Assembly (NCBI GenBank): GCA_965651265.1
Contig: CBFGRV010000001.1
Span: forward strand, 62,001-126,000
DNA length: 64,000 nt
Reading direction: 5' to 3'
From: CBFGRV01 sp965651265
GTDB lineage: Bacteria > Bacteroidota > Rhodothermia > Rhodothermales > VXPQ01
Numbering within the stretch: the first letter of the stretch is position 1; the number at the start of each line of letters is the position of its first letter. Positions 16,273 to 25,522 of the stretch are shown here, in pieces. The notes beneath the pieces are model-generated. The model was not told the DNA's origin, searched no databases, and saw only the letters and a list, made by a program, of their open reading frames with translations. Both the position numbers and the translations under genes were made by a program.

Positions 16273-17472
16273 TCAGGTCAGACCACGACCAAAGTACAGG
16301 ACGAAAAACATCACGACTGTCACGATCAACCCAAGCATGAACGAGCTGTAGGAGAACCAGAGCAACCGATACTTGCGCTTCAGCACGTGTCCTAGTGAAT
16401 AGAGATCAGAGATCATGCTGCCGTAGAGCTTGTCCCAGTCCTCCATGAGCTCGTGCATCCCTGCTGCGTACTCCTCGAGTGGCATGTTTACAAAGTTGCC
16501 GAAGAAAAGGATGTTAGACCGGTTCTTACGTACATCCTCGAGCGAGTAGTATCTACTGGTGACCTTGGGTCGAGCGCCCAGAATGGCGAAAATGATGGCG
16601 ACCAGTGACGTGACCAGCATGATGCCGGCAGGGACGAGGAGCCACGTATTCGCCTGAAGTCGCGTCGAGATGAAGGAGACGATGATGGACATCAAGATCG
16701 CATTGATGCTGATCATGATGTTGGCCTTGCTGTCGGCGATCTGGCTCAGATTGATGTGATTCCGGTAGGCCGTCCTGAACATCGTCTCGATTCCTCGCGA
16801 CGGGGCCTTCTTGTCCATTGGCGCTGGGAGCGACTCGGGGTCCTGCAAAAGAAGCGCCAGTCTTTGCTGTACTTCTTTGACGTTGTCCTTCCGTTTCTTA
16901 CCGTAGCGTTGCCGGGCGCTATCCGTCTTGAACTCGGTTCGAGTCAGAAAATCGAGCTGCTTCCCCGCCCATTCCTGTTCGGAGTAAGCTCGACCCTCCT
17001 GCGTTTCAAATTCCTTTCGAAGACGTTCGGAGTACAGGAAGAACTTCTTTCTCTTTCCGATGTGCACCAGATCCGCATCGTGGAGGACCTTCTCCGCCGC
17101 CGATGTCGGTTCGTGTTCGGGATCGGTCGAAAGGATGAGCCTTTCGACTTCACGGACCTGATGGTCGGGGATCCCTTCAGCGGTAAGGAAATCCCGGGCA
17201 ATTTGAGCACTGCGTTTTTCGTGACCGGCGGCACCGTCTACGAATCCGGCATCGTGGAACCATGCGGCGAGAGTGACCAAGAGAAGGTCTTCGTGCTGTA
17301 GTCCCTCTTCGCGGCCGATCATCTCCGCCGCTTTCGCCGTTTCCAAGGTGTGCTCGTAGGAGTGGTAGACGGCGTCGTTCGGAAGGTGATTCTTGAATAG
17401 CTCGTAGACGTATGTCGATGCTTTCGAAGACAGGCCCTGTAGTGGCGGAGCTTTTGAGAGAGTCGGTTCCAT
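16273..17472 (-). CDS. HD phosphohydrolase fused to a Pycsar-effector-type (DUF5706) membrane domain
   Basis: The 399-residue protein has two parts. Residues about 15-160 are an HD domain: YHSYEH (H37, H41), WFHDAG (H73, D74), GHEKRS and LHDADLVHIG (H131, D132), the pattern of metal-dependent phosphohydrolases. A charged linker follows. Residues about 232-399 match the DUF5706/PycTM domain: NHINLSQIADSKANIMISIN leading into a membrane segment (252-269), a second (277-299), RPKVTSRYY, LFFGNFVNM and a third near 372-395. In Pycsar defence, such membrane domains respond to cCMP or cUMP. No cyclase gene is nearby. M40 of the longer open frame is chosen as start because the family core begins there. 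It diverges from the large phosphoesterase gene. Confidence 0.87.
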   Translation of the reverse strand: MEPTLSKAPPLQGLSSKASTYVYELFKNHLPNDAVYHSYEHTLETAKAAEMIGREEGLQHEDLLLVTLAAWFHDAGFVDGAAGHEKRSAQIARDFLTAEGIPDHQVREVERLILSTDPEHEPTSAAEKVLHDADLVHIGKRKKFFLYSERLRKEFETQEGRAYSEQEWAGKQLDFLTRTEFKTDSARQRYGKKRKDNVKEVQQRLALLLQDPESLPAPMDKKAPSRGIETMFRTAYRNHINLSQIADSKANIMISINAILMSIIVSFISTRLQANTWLLVPAGIMLVTSLVAIIFAILGARPKVTSRYYSLEDVRKNRSNILFFGNFVNMPLEEYAAGMHELMEDWDKLYGSMISDLYSLGHVLKRKYRLLWFSYSSFMLGLIVTVVMFFVLYFGRGLT

Positions 17473-17619
17473 GGAATTGTGGGGCCTCGCAAGATTGAAT
17501 AGAATCAAACAGATTCGCCGACGGTTCTCTGCTCGTTGACGGATGCCCCGCCGCGACCCGATGAGTTCGTATTGTACTGGAGGTCGCATCGCAAGTTATC
17601 ACTTCGACCACAAATTTCC

Positions 17620-20600
17620 GTGTCAGCTGTCGCCCGTGTTTCCTACAGATTCCCCGGGGTTCATCGACTGCTTGGGATTGGCATCGTCGGGGTCCTGCTT
17701 GCAACGCTCTCAGCGTGCGGCACTTCCGAGCCCTTCGTCTTGTTCGACGAGGGATTGCAGGCCACGGACGTGCCGCCGGATTCGACGCTCGCGTACTCTG
17801 TCTTCCTGATCGGTGACGCGGGGGCACCGGAGACGGAAAGCGCACGCGCCGTTCTGGATCTCCTCCGCAAGGGGCTAAACGAACAGGGCCGCTACAGCGC
17901 GGTTGTGTTCCTTGGAGACAACCTTTACCCCTCAGGGCTCCCTCCTGCCTCACATCCAGGACGGGCGCTCGCCGAGGAGCGCCTGGGCATTTTGCTCGAC
18001 GTCGTTGAAGATCATCCAGGTCCCGTAGTATTCGTCCCCGGCAACCACGATTGGGGAAACGGTGGTTTAGGCGGTGATAGAAATGCCGTTATTCGACAGG
18101 AGGAGTACATCGAGTCCAGACTCGGTCGTGATGTGTGGATGCCGGATCGCGGTTTTCCGGGACCGGTTGACGTTGACCTCGGCGACGACATCGCCCTCAT
18201 CGTGCTGGACACTCAGTGGTGGCTCGAGGATCGACGACCCTACGGAGACACAGGAACGTACGAGCTCGAGCAAGAAGGCGAGTTTCTTTTAGAGCTCGAC
18301 GATGTCCTCTGGCGCAACGCCGATCGACACCGAGTCGTCGTCGCCCACCACCCGATCTTTACGAACGGCGAGCACGGTGGACGATTCCGAGGACTTCGCT
18401 CGTTGCTCATCGGAGAGCGGATCGCGCGACGGTACCTCGGCACGCCTCAAGACCTCTCGAATCTCAAATACCGGCGACTGCGCAAAGGGCTGCTGGCCAT
18501 TTTTGAAAACCACCGCGATCTCGTGTATGCCGCCGGACACGATCATGGACTCCAGTACTTTCAGCACAATGATCAGCACTACGTCGTTAGCGGAGCAGGC
18601 TCAAAGCTGGGCTACGTGGAGCCAGGCTACGGAGCGCGCTTCGTAGCCGAGCGCAAGGGTTTTGCAAGCCTCCAGTATTTCACCGACGGCTCGATCTGGC
18701 TCAGTTTCCACTCACCCGGGGAGGATGGTTCCGACGAAGTACTCTTCCGGTCGCGGCTGCGAGAAGGAGTCCGGCCCCTGATCGCTTTTCGTCCTGACGA
18801 GGCGGAGTACCCGTCCGTTGCGGCGCAAGTGGATGTCGACTCAGAGCGTGCATCGGAGATGGCGGCTCCCTATGAGTTCTATAGCAGGGGGACGGTCCAG
18901 GTCGTGGCGGGGCCTCAGTACGACCGAGACAATTTCGGACGCTTCTTTCTCGGGGACCATTACAGGGATATCTGGACGTTGCCTATCACCGCGCCCGTGA
19001 TCGATCTGGAAAAGACTGCCGGCGGCTTGACTCCCATTCAGAAGGGCGGCGGACTGCAGACACTGTCCCTCCGCCTTCTCGGCGGAGATGGCGATCAGTA
19101 TGTGCTCCGATCGGTCGACAAAGATCCGACACCGTCCATCCCGGAATACCTCCGCGAGACTATCGCGCACGATGTGGTGCGTGATCAGATTGCAGCGATG
19201 CACCCTTACTCGGCACTGGTCTTGCCGAAGATGGCCGATGCAGCCGGTATATATCACACGAGCCCGACGCTGGTTTACATACCTGATGATCCCCGTCTGG
19301 GAATCTATCGCTCTACTTTTGCCGGCATGCTGGCCACGTTCGAAGCCCGGCCGGATGAGGATCAATCGGACGAGGCCCGCTTTGGCTTCGCCAAGAACGT
19401 AATCGGGACGCCCAAGCTGTTTGAAGAGATCGTCGAAGACAATGATGAGCGGGTCGATCAGCGAGCTTTTGTCCGCGCACGGCTTTTCGACATGATGATC
19501 GGCGATTGGGATCGTCACGCCGACCAGTGGCGATGGGCCGAATTCGACGTCACACCTGGAAAGATCTATCGCCCAATACCCCGCGACCGAGACTTCGCCT
19601 TCTTCCGATTCGATGGCCTGCTTCCGAAGGTGATTCGGAGGTCAGGAGACCTCAAATTCCGCCGGTTCACCAATTTCGAAAGCCTGTACTCCGATATACT
19701 CGGTTTGAACTACAACGGCGCATCTCTTGATCGGCGCTTTACGTCCGGCCTGTCTCGGAGCGACTGGATGGAGATTGCGGATAGTCTCCAGGCCGCATTG
19801 ACGGACGACGTTATCGATGAGGCCGTGCGAGATTTCCCTCCCGAAGTCTATGCGCATCATGGAGAGTGGATAGCATCCCTTCTCAAGCAGCGGCGCGATC
19901 TGTTGAAAGAAGCCGTCGATGCGTATTACCCCGTTCTGGTCGAAAACGTCGACATAGTCGGAAGCGACAAGCACGAACGATTCGAGGTCACCCGCCTGAG
20001 CAATGATTCTACGCTGGTGGTGATGTACAAGACCTCGAAAGAAGGAGAGATCGATCGTGAGTTGATCCGGCGAATCATTTATACAGACGAAACAGACGAG
20101 GTCCGCCTCTACGGCCTCGGCGGCAACGATCACTTCAGGATCACGGGAAATGTCGGTCGCGGTATACGCGTCAGAGCGATCGGCGGAACCGGCGAGGATA
20201 CGTTTGTCGACAGCTCAAGTGTTGCCGGGCTGACAAAACACACGATCTTCCACGACAGTGTCGAAGGGAATCATTGGTTTACTTCGAGCGAGACCCGCAG
20301 AATCAGGTCCGACGATCCGGCGAACAATGCCTACGAGATGTACCGCTTTGAACTGGACGAGCGCCGACCTCTGGTACACGTTTCCCGCAATGCAGATGAC
20401 GGTGTCCTGCTCGGAGGCGGTTTCAAGTTCGTAAGGTCCGGATTTCGAAAGACTCCGTATGCCGCCCAACATCGACTCTTCGGAACCGCTGCCACGCTAC
20501 GACCCGCCTTCAACCTGCACTATCGAGGACGCTTCATCGAGGAGTTTGGTAGGTGGAATGCGATCGTCGAGGCGGATCTCTTCAGCGATCGCCGATACCG

Positions 20601-21387
20601 AAACTTCTATGGTTTTGGAAACGAGACTGATCTCGACGCACGCGACCAGTTTCAAATCAGGATGCAGCGCTTCAGTGCGGAGCCCAGCTTCGAGCGCCCA
20701 CTCCTACCTTTTACCACGGTTCGCATTGGTCCGCGTTACGAGTTGACACGCATTTCGCGCCCCGACGACGGTATCCAGCCGCTCATTCCTGACGAAACCT
20801 TTGCGGACCACCATTTCGTAGGGGTTCGTGCCGAACTCCAGGTAGATGGCACGGATACCCTCGCCGCCACAGAGAATGGGGTGCGCTGGCTTAATTCGAT
20901 CAGCGCCAATATCGATGCACGAAGCGCGAGCGATGTCTTCCTGCGGCTCTCATCGGAGATAAGCTATTTCTATACCTTCTACCGACCTACCCGGGTCACG
21001 CTAGGGTTCCGGGCCGGCGGGGCAACGAACATCGGAGACTTCGAATTCTTTCAGGCCAATACCCTCGGTGGGCAGGAGAACTTGAGGGGTTTTCGAAAGA
21101 CTCGTTTCGCGGGCCACACGGCCGTTTTCGGCAATTTGGACGTGCGGGTGCAACTCTTCCATTACAACGTGTACCTGATGCGAGGCATCGGTGGCATCAT
21201 AGGCTTCTATGATACCGGACGCGTCTGGGCCGGAATTGACCGATTCAATCTAAGCCCACTCAAGCTCCATCATGGTTACGGTGGTGGTATCTGGTTGGCA
21301 CCTTTCAACAGGATCGCAGTCACGGCGACCGTTGAGGTATCCAACGAGAATACGCTTCTAGATCTCTCGATCGGGTTTCAATTTTGA
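17620..21387 (+). CDS. Large lipoprotein: metallophosphoesterase, possible kinase-like module and Omp85-like barrel
   Basis: About 1255 residues. A signal peptide ends at a lipobox LSAC (C33 from GTG 17620). Residues about 45-330 are a calcineurin-like phosphoesterase: FLIGDAG, FLGDNLYPSG (about 99), VPGNHDWG (about 141), AHHPIF and AGHDHG (about 306). A middle region (about 450-700) has LRLLGGDGDQYVLRSVDKD, then MIGDWDRHADQW (about 626-636) and PRDRDFAFF, a catalytic-loop/DFG-like arrangement reminiscent of HipA, CotH and Fam20-type kinases (my inference). The C-terminal about 350 residues are beta-rich and carry the Omp85 box GGQENLRGFRKTRF with a terminal Phe. The frame is open from TTG 17536, but that would put 60 residues before the lipobox; GTG is preferred. 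Acts at the outer membrane. Confidence 0.82.
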   Translation: MSAVARVSYRFPGVHRLLGIGIVGVLLATLSACGTSEPFVLFDEGLQATDVPPDSTLAYSVFLIGDAGAPETESARAVLDLLRKGLNEQGRYSAVVFLGDNLYPSGLPPASHPGRALAEERLGILLDVVEDHPGPVVFVPGNHDWGNGGLGGDRNAVIRQEEYIESRLGRDVWMPDRGFPGPVDVDLGDDIALIVLDTQWWLEDRRPYGDTGTYELEQEGEFLLELDDVLWRNADRHRVVVAHHPIFTNGEHGGRFRGLRSLLIGERIARRYLGTPQDLSNLKYRRLRKGLLAIFENHRDLVYAAGHDHGLQYFQHNDQHYVVSGAGSKLGYVEPGYGARFVAERKGFASLQYFTDGSIWLSFHSPGEDGSDEVLFRSRLREGVRPLIAFRPDEAEYPSVAAQVDVDSERASEMAAPYEFYSRGTVQVVAGPQYDRDNFGRFFLGDHYRDIWTLPITAPVIDLEKTAGGLTPIQKGGGLQTLSLRLLGGDGDQYVLRSVDKDPTPSIPEYLRETIAHDVVRDQIAAMHPYSALVLPKMADAAGIYHTSPTLVYIPDDPRLGIYRSTFAGMLATFEARPDEDQSDEARFGFAKNVIGTPKLFEEIVEDNDERVDQRAFVRARLFDMMIGDWDRHADQWRWAEFDVTPGKIYRPIPRDRDFAFFRFDGLLPKVIRRSGDLKFRRFTNFESLYSDILGLNYNGASLDRRFTSGLSRSDWMEIADSLQAALTDDVIDEAVRDFPPEVYAHHGEWIASLLKQRRDLLKEAVDAYYPVLVENVDIVGSDKHERFEVTRLSNDSTLVVMYKTSKEGEIDRELIRRIIYTDETDEVRLYGLGGNDHFRITGNVGRGIRVRAIGGTGEDTFVDSSSVAGLTKHTIFHDSVEGNHWFTSSETRRIRSDDPANNAYEMYRFELDERRPLVHVSRNADDGVLLGGGFKFVRSGFRKTPYAAQHRLFGTAATLRPAFNLHYRGRFIEEFGRWNAIVEADLFSDRRYRNFYGFGNETDLDARDQFQIRMQRFSAEPSFERPLLPFTTVRIGPRYELTRISRPDDGIQPLIPDETFADHHFVGVRAELQVDGTDTLAATENGVRWLNSISANIDARSASDVFLRLSSEISYFYTFYRPTRVTLGFRAGGATNIGDFEFFQANTLGGQENLRGFRKTRFAGHTAVFGNLDVRVQLFHYNVYLMRGIGGIIGFYDTGRVWAGIDRFNLSPLKLHHGYGGGIWLAPFNRIAVTATVEVSNENTLLDLSIGFQF

Positions 21388-21418
21388 GCCCGGCCTCCCC
21401 GTTTCGCTGCGGTAGACC

Positions 21419-22483
21419 TCACACGGCCGCGCCGTTCGTGACCATGACTTCTTCGGAGCTCTCCTCGCCCATGTCGATCATGCCCAGCTGACGTCGGATC
21501 TCATCCTTGATCGTCTGGCGCGCCTCGTCGTTCTCGCGCAACCATGCCTTGGCAGCCTCGCGTCCCTGGCCGATCGTCTCTTCGCCATAGGAATACCATG
21601 AGCCGGATTTCTGCAGGATCTTGTTATCGACCCCAAGGTCGATGAGCTCTCCGAGGCCGGAGATTCCTTCACCATAGATGATGTCGAACTCGGCTTCTCG
21701 AAACGGCGGGGCCACCTTGTTCTTGACGATCTTCACGCGGGTGCGATTACCGACCACATCCGTGCCTTCTTTGATGGCCCCGATCCGACGGATGTCCATT
21801 CGGACCGAAGCGTAAAACTTGAGCGCCCGTCCGCCGCTGGTTGTCTCCGGGTTGCCGAACATGACCCCGATCTTCTCTCTGATCTGGTTGATGAAGATCA
21901 GAACGGTCTTCGTTCGGTTGATCGTTCCGGTGAGCTTTCTGAGGGCCTGACTCATCAGACGCGCCTGCAGGCCGACATGGCTGTCACCCATATCCCCTTC
22001 GATTTCCGCCTGTGGGACCAGCGCGGCGACGGAGTCAATGACCACGATGTCAAGCGCGCCGCTTCGCACCAACATCTCGCAGATATTCAGCGCCTGCTCG
22101 CCGGTATCAGGCTGCGAGACGAGCATCGAATCGACCTTTACGCCGAGATCCTCGGCGTAATTGATATCGAACGCATGCTCGGCGTCGATGAAGGCACACG
22201 TGCCTCCCAGGGCCTGTGCCTCCGCGATGATGTGCGTGGCGAGGGTGGTCTTACCGGATGACTCCGGCCCGTAAATCTCGACGATCCGTCCTCGCGGAAC
22301 ACCACCTACACCGAGTGCCGCATCCAGCGCCAATGAGCCCGTCGGGATCGTGTTGATCTTAACGACCGGCTCATCGCCCATCCGCATGATTGCACCTTTT
22401 CCATACTGCTTCTCGATTTGCTTGACCGCCAGATCAAGGGCCTTGTTCTTGCCGGAATCGTTCGATGCCATATCACCTGCCAT
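21419..22483 (-). CDS. recA: RecA recombinase
   Basis: The 354-residue ATPase forms filaments on single-stranded DNA for strand exchange, repair and LexA coprotease activity. Visible blocks: MRMGDEPVV, GVPRGRIVEIYGPESSGKTT (Walker A), FIDAEHAFD, VSQPDTGEQAL, VIDSVAALVPQ (Walker B), EIEGDMGDSHVGLQARLMSQ, FINQIREKIGVMFGNPETT and the L2 region. The C-terminus is acidic (DMGEESSEEV) as is usual. Start at 22483 is chosen because AGGAG lies 5 bases upstream; the frame is open to 22567 but without similarity, and an ATG at 22471 is also possible. No clear LexA-type box is seen in the 148-base upstream region. cinA lies upstream on the same strand. Confidence 0.97.
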   Translation of the reverse strand: MAGDMASNDSGKNKALDLAVKQIEKQYGKGAIMRMGDEPVVKINTIPTGSLALDAALGVGGVPRGRIVEIYGPESSGKTTLATHIIAEAQALGGTCAFIDAEHAFDINYAEDLGVKVDSMLVSQPDTGEQALNICEMLVRSGALDIVVIDSVAALVPQAEIEGDMGDSHVGLQARLMSQALRKLTGTINRTKTVLIFINQIREKIGVMFGNPETTSGGRALKFYASVRMDIRRIGAIKEGTDVVGNRTRVKIVKNKVAPPFREAEFDIIYGEGISGLGELIDLGVDNKILQKSGSWYSYGEETIGQGREAAKAWLRENDEARQTIKDEIRRQLGMIDMGEESSEEVMVTNGAAV

Positions 22484-22631
22484 GTCTCCTGCTCCAGTTC
22501 TAGTGTTGAAGATCGATTTGGGCTCCGAAGGGATGTGTCCTGCAAGAATACGGAAGGCGAGTGCCATCCCCGTGTCACATCCCTAACGCAGAGGGCCTCT
22601 TTATTCTATAGACACACTAACTCGAATTTTA

Positions 22632-23888
22632 TCACCTCCTCGGCCGCCCGCTGAGCAAATTTTTTCGAACCCTCTCGAACAGCAGCGCCGTAGCGACTTC
22701 TTTGTTCATCATTCGATCTTCGTAAAGGCGTAGTAATTCGGTCTCCGTTCCTTCGGAATCGGAATAGCCGATCCAAACAGTCCCAACCGGCTTGTCCGGA
22801 GTACCACCGGATGGCCCTGCAATGCCTGTTGTCGAAATCCCGATGTCGGTGCCGAAGCGGCGGCGCACATTCTCCGCCATCAAACCGGCTACTTCAGAGC
22901 TGACGGCTCCTTCTCTCTCGAGAACCTCCTCCGGGATTTCCAGAATCTCTCTCTTGGTCCTATTGGAATAGGCCACCACGCCGCCCGTCACATAGGCGGA
23001 TGATCCGGCCACGTTCGTGAGTTGATGGGCCACATGTCCGCCGGTGCAGCTTTCTGCCACGGCAATCGTCAACCCGCGGTCCGCCAGCATTCGTCCAACT
23101 ACAAGCTCGATCGGTTCATCCTCCATACTATAGATGTAGGACTCGATGCGAGACCGAATGGCGTCGACGGCATTCCGAAGAACCGACTCCACCTCCACCC
23201 TATCACGACCTGTGGCGGTGAGCCTTATCCTTACGCCCGAAGTCTCCGGAAGAAAGGCTACTCGCAGACTCTGCGGCCGATTGCTCAATGCACTCTCGAG
23301 TCGCTCGTGCAAATGCGACTCGCCAAGGCCTATGGTCCGGATGGTTCGCTGTTCGATGATTGATAGGTCGGATCGCGCCTGGAGGCGTGGAAGGACTTCC
23401 TCCTCGAAAAGCTTGCGCATCTCGTGCGGAACGCCCGGAAGGATGGCTATAGTTCTACCATCTTCATCTTCGAACCATAGTCCCGGCGCCGTCCCAGCCT
23501 TGTTTTGGAGTACGGTGAATCCTCGCGGGACCATCGCCTGCCGCCGATTGCTCTCTGGAACGTTCCTACCTCGCCTCTCGAAACGCCTCGAGATCTGGGC
23601 GAACACCTCGGAATCGAACTCGAGGTCGACACCAGCCTGGGCAGCCACGGCGTCACGAGTAACGTCATCGTCGGTCGGACCAAGGCCGCCCGTCGTGATC
23701 ACGAAATCGGCATCCTTTCGCGCCCTTCGCAATTCGATCTCGAGTAGCGTCCGATCATCGCCCACGGCAACCGTCCTCACCACTTCCGCACCTGCCCGCG
23801 TCAGTTCGGTCCCGAGCCATGCGGCGTTGGTGTTCAGAATCTGCCCGATCAGCAATTCATCGCCTATCGTCAGGATGATGGCACGCAT
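22632..23888 (-). CDS. cinA: CinA: nicotinamide mononucleotide deamidase/MoCF-domain protein
   Basis: The 418-residue protein has an N-terminal MoaB/MogA-like (MoCF) domain, MRAIILTIGDELLIGQILNTN, TGGLGPTDDDVTRDA and LPGVPHEMRKLFEEEV, and a C-terminal CinA amidase domain, VAESCTGGHVAHQLTNVAGSS, GGVVAYSNRTK, GVSSEVAG-type block AVSSEVAGLMAE and TTGIAGPSGGTPDKPVGTVW. Known roles are recycling of NMN to nicotinic acid mononucleotide and, in some bacteria, ADP-ribose pyrophosphatase activity. Length matches full-size CinA. It is 148 bases upstream of recA, the cinA-recA neighbourhood seen in many bacteria, and 27 bases downstream of pyrE. Confidence 0.95.
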   Translation of the reverse strand: MRAIILTIGDELLIGQILNTNAAWLGTELTRAGAEVVRTVAVGDDRTLLEIELRRARKDADFVITTGGLGPTDDDVTRDAVAAQAGVDLEFDSEVFAQISRRFERRGRNVPESNRRQAMVPRGFTVLQNKAGTAPGLWFEDEDGRTIAILPGVPHEMRKLFEEEVLPRLQARSDLSIIEQRTIRTIGLGESHLHERLESALSNRPQSLRVAFLPETSGVRIRLTATGRDRVEVESVLRNAVDAIRSRIESYIYSMEDEPIELVVGRMLADRGLTIAVAESCTGGHVAHQLTNVAGSSAYVTGGVVAYSNRTKREILEIPEEVLEREGAVSSEVAGLMAENVRRRFGTDIGISTTGIAGPSGGTPDKPVGTVWIGYSDSEGTETELLRLYEDRMMNKEVATALLFERVRKNLLSGRPRR

Positions 23889-23915
23889 GGGCCCGCCTCT
23901 GTAGATGTCGGCACG

Positions 23916-24572
23916 TCACGTTCCCCGCTCACGGCTCCTCGACCAGCCGACGGGGTCGCGAAGCCATTCCTGGAGCGATCCGACCATCTCGTCGGAGACC
24001 CACCCGCGCTCCCGTGCTGCGGCAAAGAGCTCGTCCAAATTGGTCAGTGTTATTAGGCTCACTCCGAGCTGTCGGAACGCTTCGATCGATTCATCCATTT
24101 CGTACGAAAAGATCGCCATTACGGCATCCACGATTACACCCTCGTAGCGCAGCGCCTCCACGGTAATTCCTGACGAGCGTCCTGTCGAGATCAAATCCTC
24201 GATCACGACGGCATGGGCTCCCGAAACGACGAGCCCCTCCACCTGTGAAGCCTTTCCATGCTCTTTTGGACGCGCCCGCACGTACGCCATGGGAAGTTCC
24301 AGCGAATCTGCCAGCCACGCCGCATGCGGAATGCCGGCCGTTGCGGTACCCACGATCAGATCCGGATCGATGCCGGACCTCTCCAGAGCGTCGATAAAGC
24401 CTTCTCTGATGCGGTTGCGAACATCGGGGTACGAGATGGTCAGGCGGTTGTCGCAGTATACGGGCGATTGCAACCCGGAAGCCCATGTGAAGGGCTTTTC
24501 GGGGCGGAAGGTTACGGCTCCGATCGTTAGAAGGTCTTCCGCCAGACGGCGGGCGACAGAGGTATCGATCAT
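23916..24572 (-). CDS. pyrE: Orotate phosphoribosyltransferase
   Basis: The 218-residue enzyme attaches PRPP to orotate to make OMP in pyrimidine synthesis. Blocks: AVTFRPEKPFTWASGLQSPVY (start of the orotate site), NRLTISYPDVR, DLIVGTATAGIPHAAWLAD, YVRARPKEHGKASQVEG (catalytic loop with Lys and His) and the PRPP motif AVVIEDLISTGRSSG. The frame is open for 87 more codons upstream, but these overlap the pgsA-like gene and lack similarity; ATG at 24572 gives an ATGA overlap of 4 bases with that gene's stop, indicating coupling. Confidence 0.95.
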   Translation of the reverse strand: MIDTSVARRLAEDLLTIGAVTFRPEKPFTWASGLQSPVYCDNRLTISYPDVRNRIREGFIDALERSGIDPDLIVGTATAGIPHAAWLADSLELPMAYVRARPKEHGKASQVEGLVVSGAHAVVIEDLISTGRSSGITVEALRYEGVIVDAVMAIFSYEMDESIEAFRQLGVSLITLTNLDELFAAARERGWVSDEMVGSLQEWLRDPVGWSRSRERGT

Positions 24573-25159
24573 CTGGAAGGATTGGCGGATGAGAAGTAGT
24601 CCTGACGCATCAGATAGATGACGCCGGTCAGAACGGTAAACCCGACTACAAGAATCAGGATGATGAACGGGATCGGGCCATCCAGTAGCCGGGATGCTTC
24701 TCTTCCCACGGCGCCGGGCAGGCGTGCCGCGACCAGGAGAGCGAGCAGAGCGATCAGGTAGCCGAGCTGAACTCCGGTTTTGGCCTTTGCGATGGGAAGC
24801 GTGCGTAGACTCCGGCCGTGCGCCTCGGCCCACATCCGCTGCAGCGTCACAGCCAGATCACGGAAGGCGATAAGCGCCACGGCCCACCACGTCACTACCT
24901 GGGGCACGAGGAAGATCAGCGCGACGAAGGTGCCCAGCACGAGTACCTTGTCAGCCAGCGGATCCAAAAAAGTGCCCAACCGAGATCGCACTTTGTACGA
25001 CCTGGCGATCTTCCCATCCAGGTAGTCGGAAATCGCGGCGACAATGAAGAGAACGAGGGCAATAACGAGCCCCGGAAACGTATTCGAAAGCAGCGCCACA
25101 AGCATCAACGGGGTGATGATGATGCGGGCAATCGTGAGTGCATTCGGTACGTACTTCAT
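24569..25159 (-). CDS. pgsA: CDP-alcohol phosphatidyltransferase (PgsA-like)
   Basis: The 196-residue membrane enzyme probably makes phosphatidylglycerophosphate from CDP-diacylglycerol and glycerol-3-phosphate. The family motif is present: SDYLDGKIARSYKV followed by LGTFLDPLADKV, fitting DG-x2-AR-x8-G-x3-D-x3-D. The N-terminus MKYVPNALTIARIIITPLML is typical of PgsA, and five or six membrane helices span the protein. Specificity for glycerol-phosphate is inferred from the N-terminal block; other CDP-alcohol enzymes share the motif. Overlaps pyrE by 4 bases. Confidence 0.9.
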   Translation of the reverse strand: MKYVPNALTIARIIITPLMLVALLSNTFPGLVIALVLFIVAAISDYLDGKIARSYKVRSRLGTFLDPLADKVLVLGTFVALIFLVPQVVTWWAVALIAFRDLAVTLQRMWAEAHGRSLRTLPIAKAKTGVQLGYLIALLALLVAARLPGAVGREASRLLDGPIPFIILILVVGFTVLTGVIYLMRQDYFSSANPSR

Positions 25160-25522
25160 ATCCGGCTAGGCGAACGATGAATATAGGCACTCACTACATC
25201 CACATCATTGGTGGCCGATGAATAGTTCGTTGCGCCGGGCGTCCATCCCGCCATTCTTTCAGCGCCTGAGAGCCGATTTGGCGGGTCGAGCATCCTGCGG
25301 TATCCTTTGAGCCCTCCATCCCTGACAATCTGGCGGTTTGACAAGTGCGGCACCGTTCTTGAGCAACCGGCACTGAACGCCGTTTCAGCCAATTGCGGCG
25401 CATGGCGCTCCTACGCGCCAGGATATTGTGATAGAACCTATGACATGGGCCGGTTCGAAGCTTCGAGTTGAAGCAGTGCGGTCCGCCTACGTATTGACTG
25501 ACAAATAAGAAAGCAGACAGCG
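25160..25522 (+). promoter_or_regulatory. Intergenic control region between pgsA-like and dnaK
   Basis: This 363-base divergent region holds no convincing gene. It has a TTGACA at 25338-25343 without a good -10, and an inverted repeat TGGCGC-N6-GCGCCA at 25403-25420 about 100 bases before dnaK. No CIRCE element (TTAGCACTC-N9-GAGTGCTAA) is present. The dnaK ribosome site is weak (AAGAAAGCAGACAGCG). It must carry promoters for both the dnaK and pgsA/pyrE sides, but I cannot place them firmly. Confidence 0.4.

Noticed and set aside
17536..17619. TTG at 17536 as the start of the phosphoesterase/Omp85 gene
   Set aside because: It would place 60 residues before the lipobox Cys, too long for a lipoprotein signal; GTG at 17620 gives a normal length, though this remains unproved.
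22484..22631. LexA/SOS box upstream of recA
   Set aside because: I looked for GAAC-N4-GTTC and CTG-N10-CAG type boxes and found no convincing match, although one could exist in a divergent form.
25160..25522. CIRCE element before dnaK
   Set aside because: No TTAGCACTC-N9-GAGTGCTAA-like repeat; only a TGGCGC/GCGCCA dyad is present.
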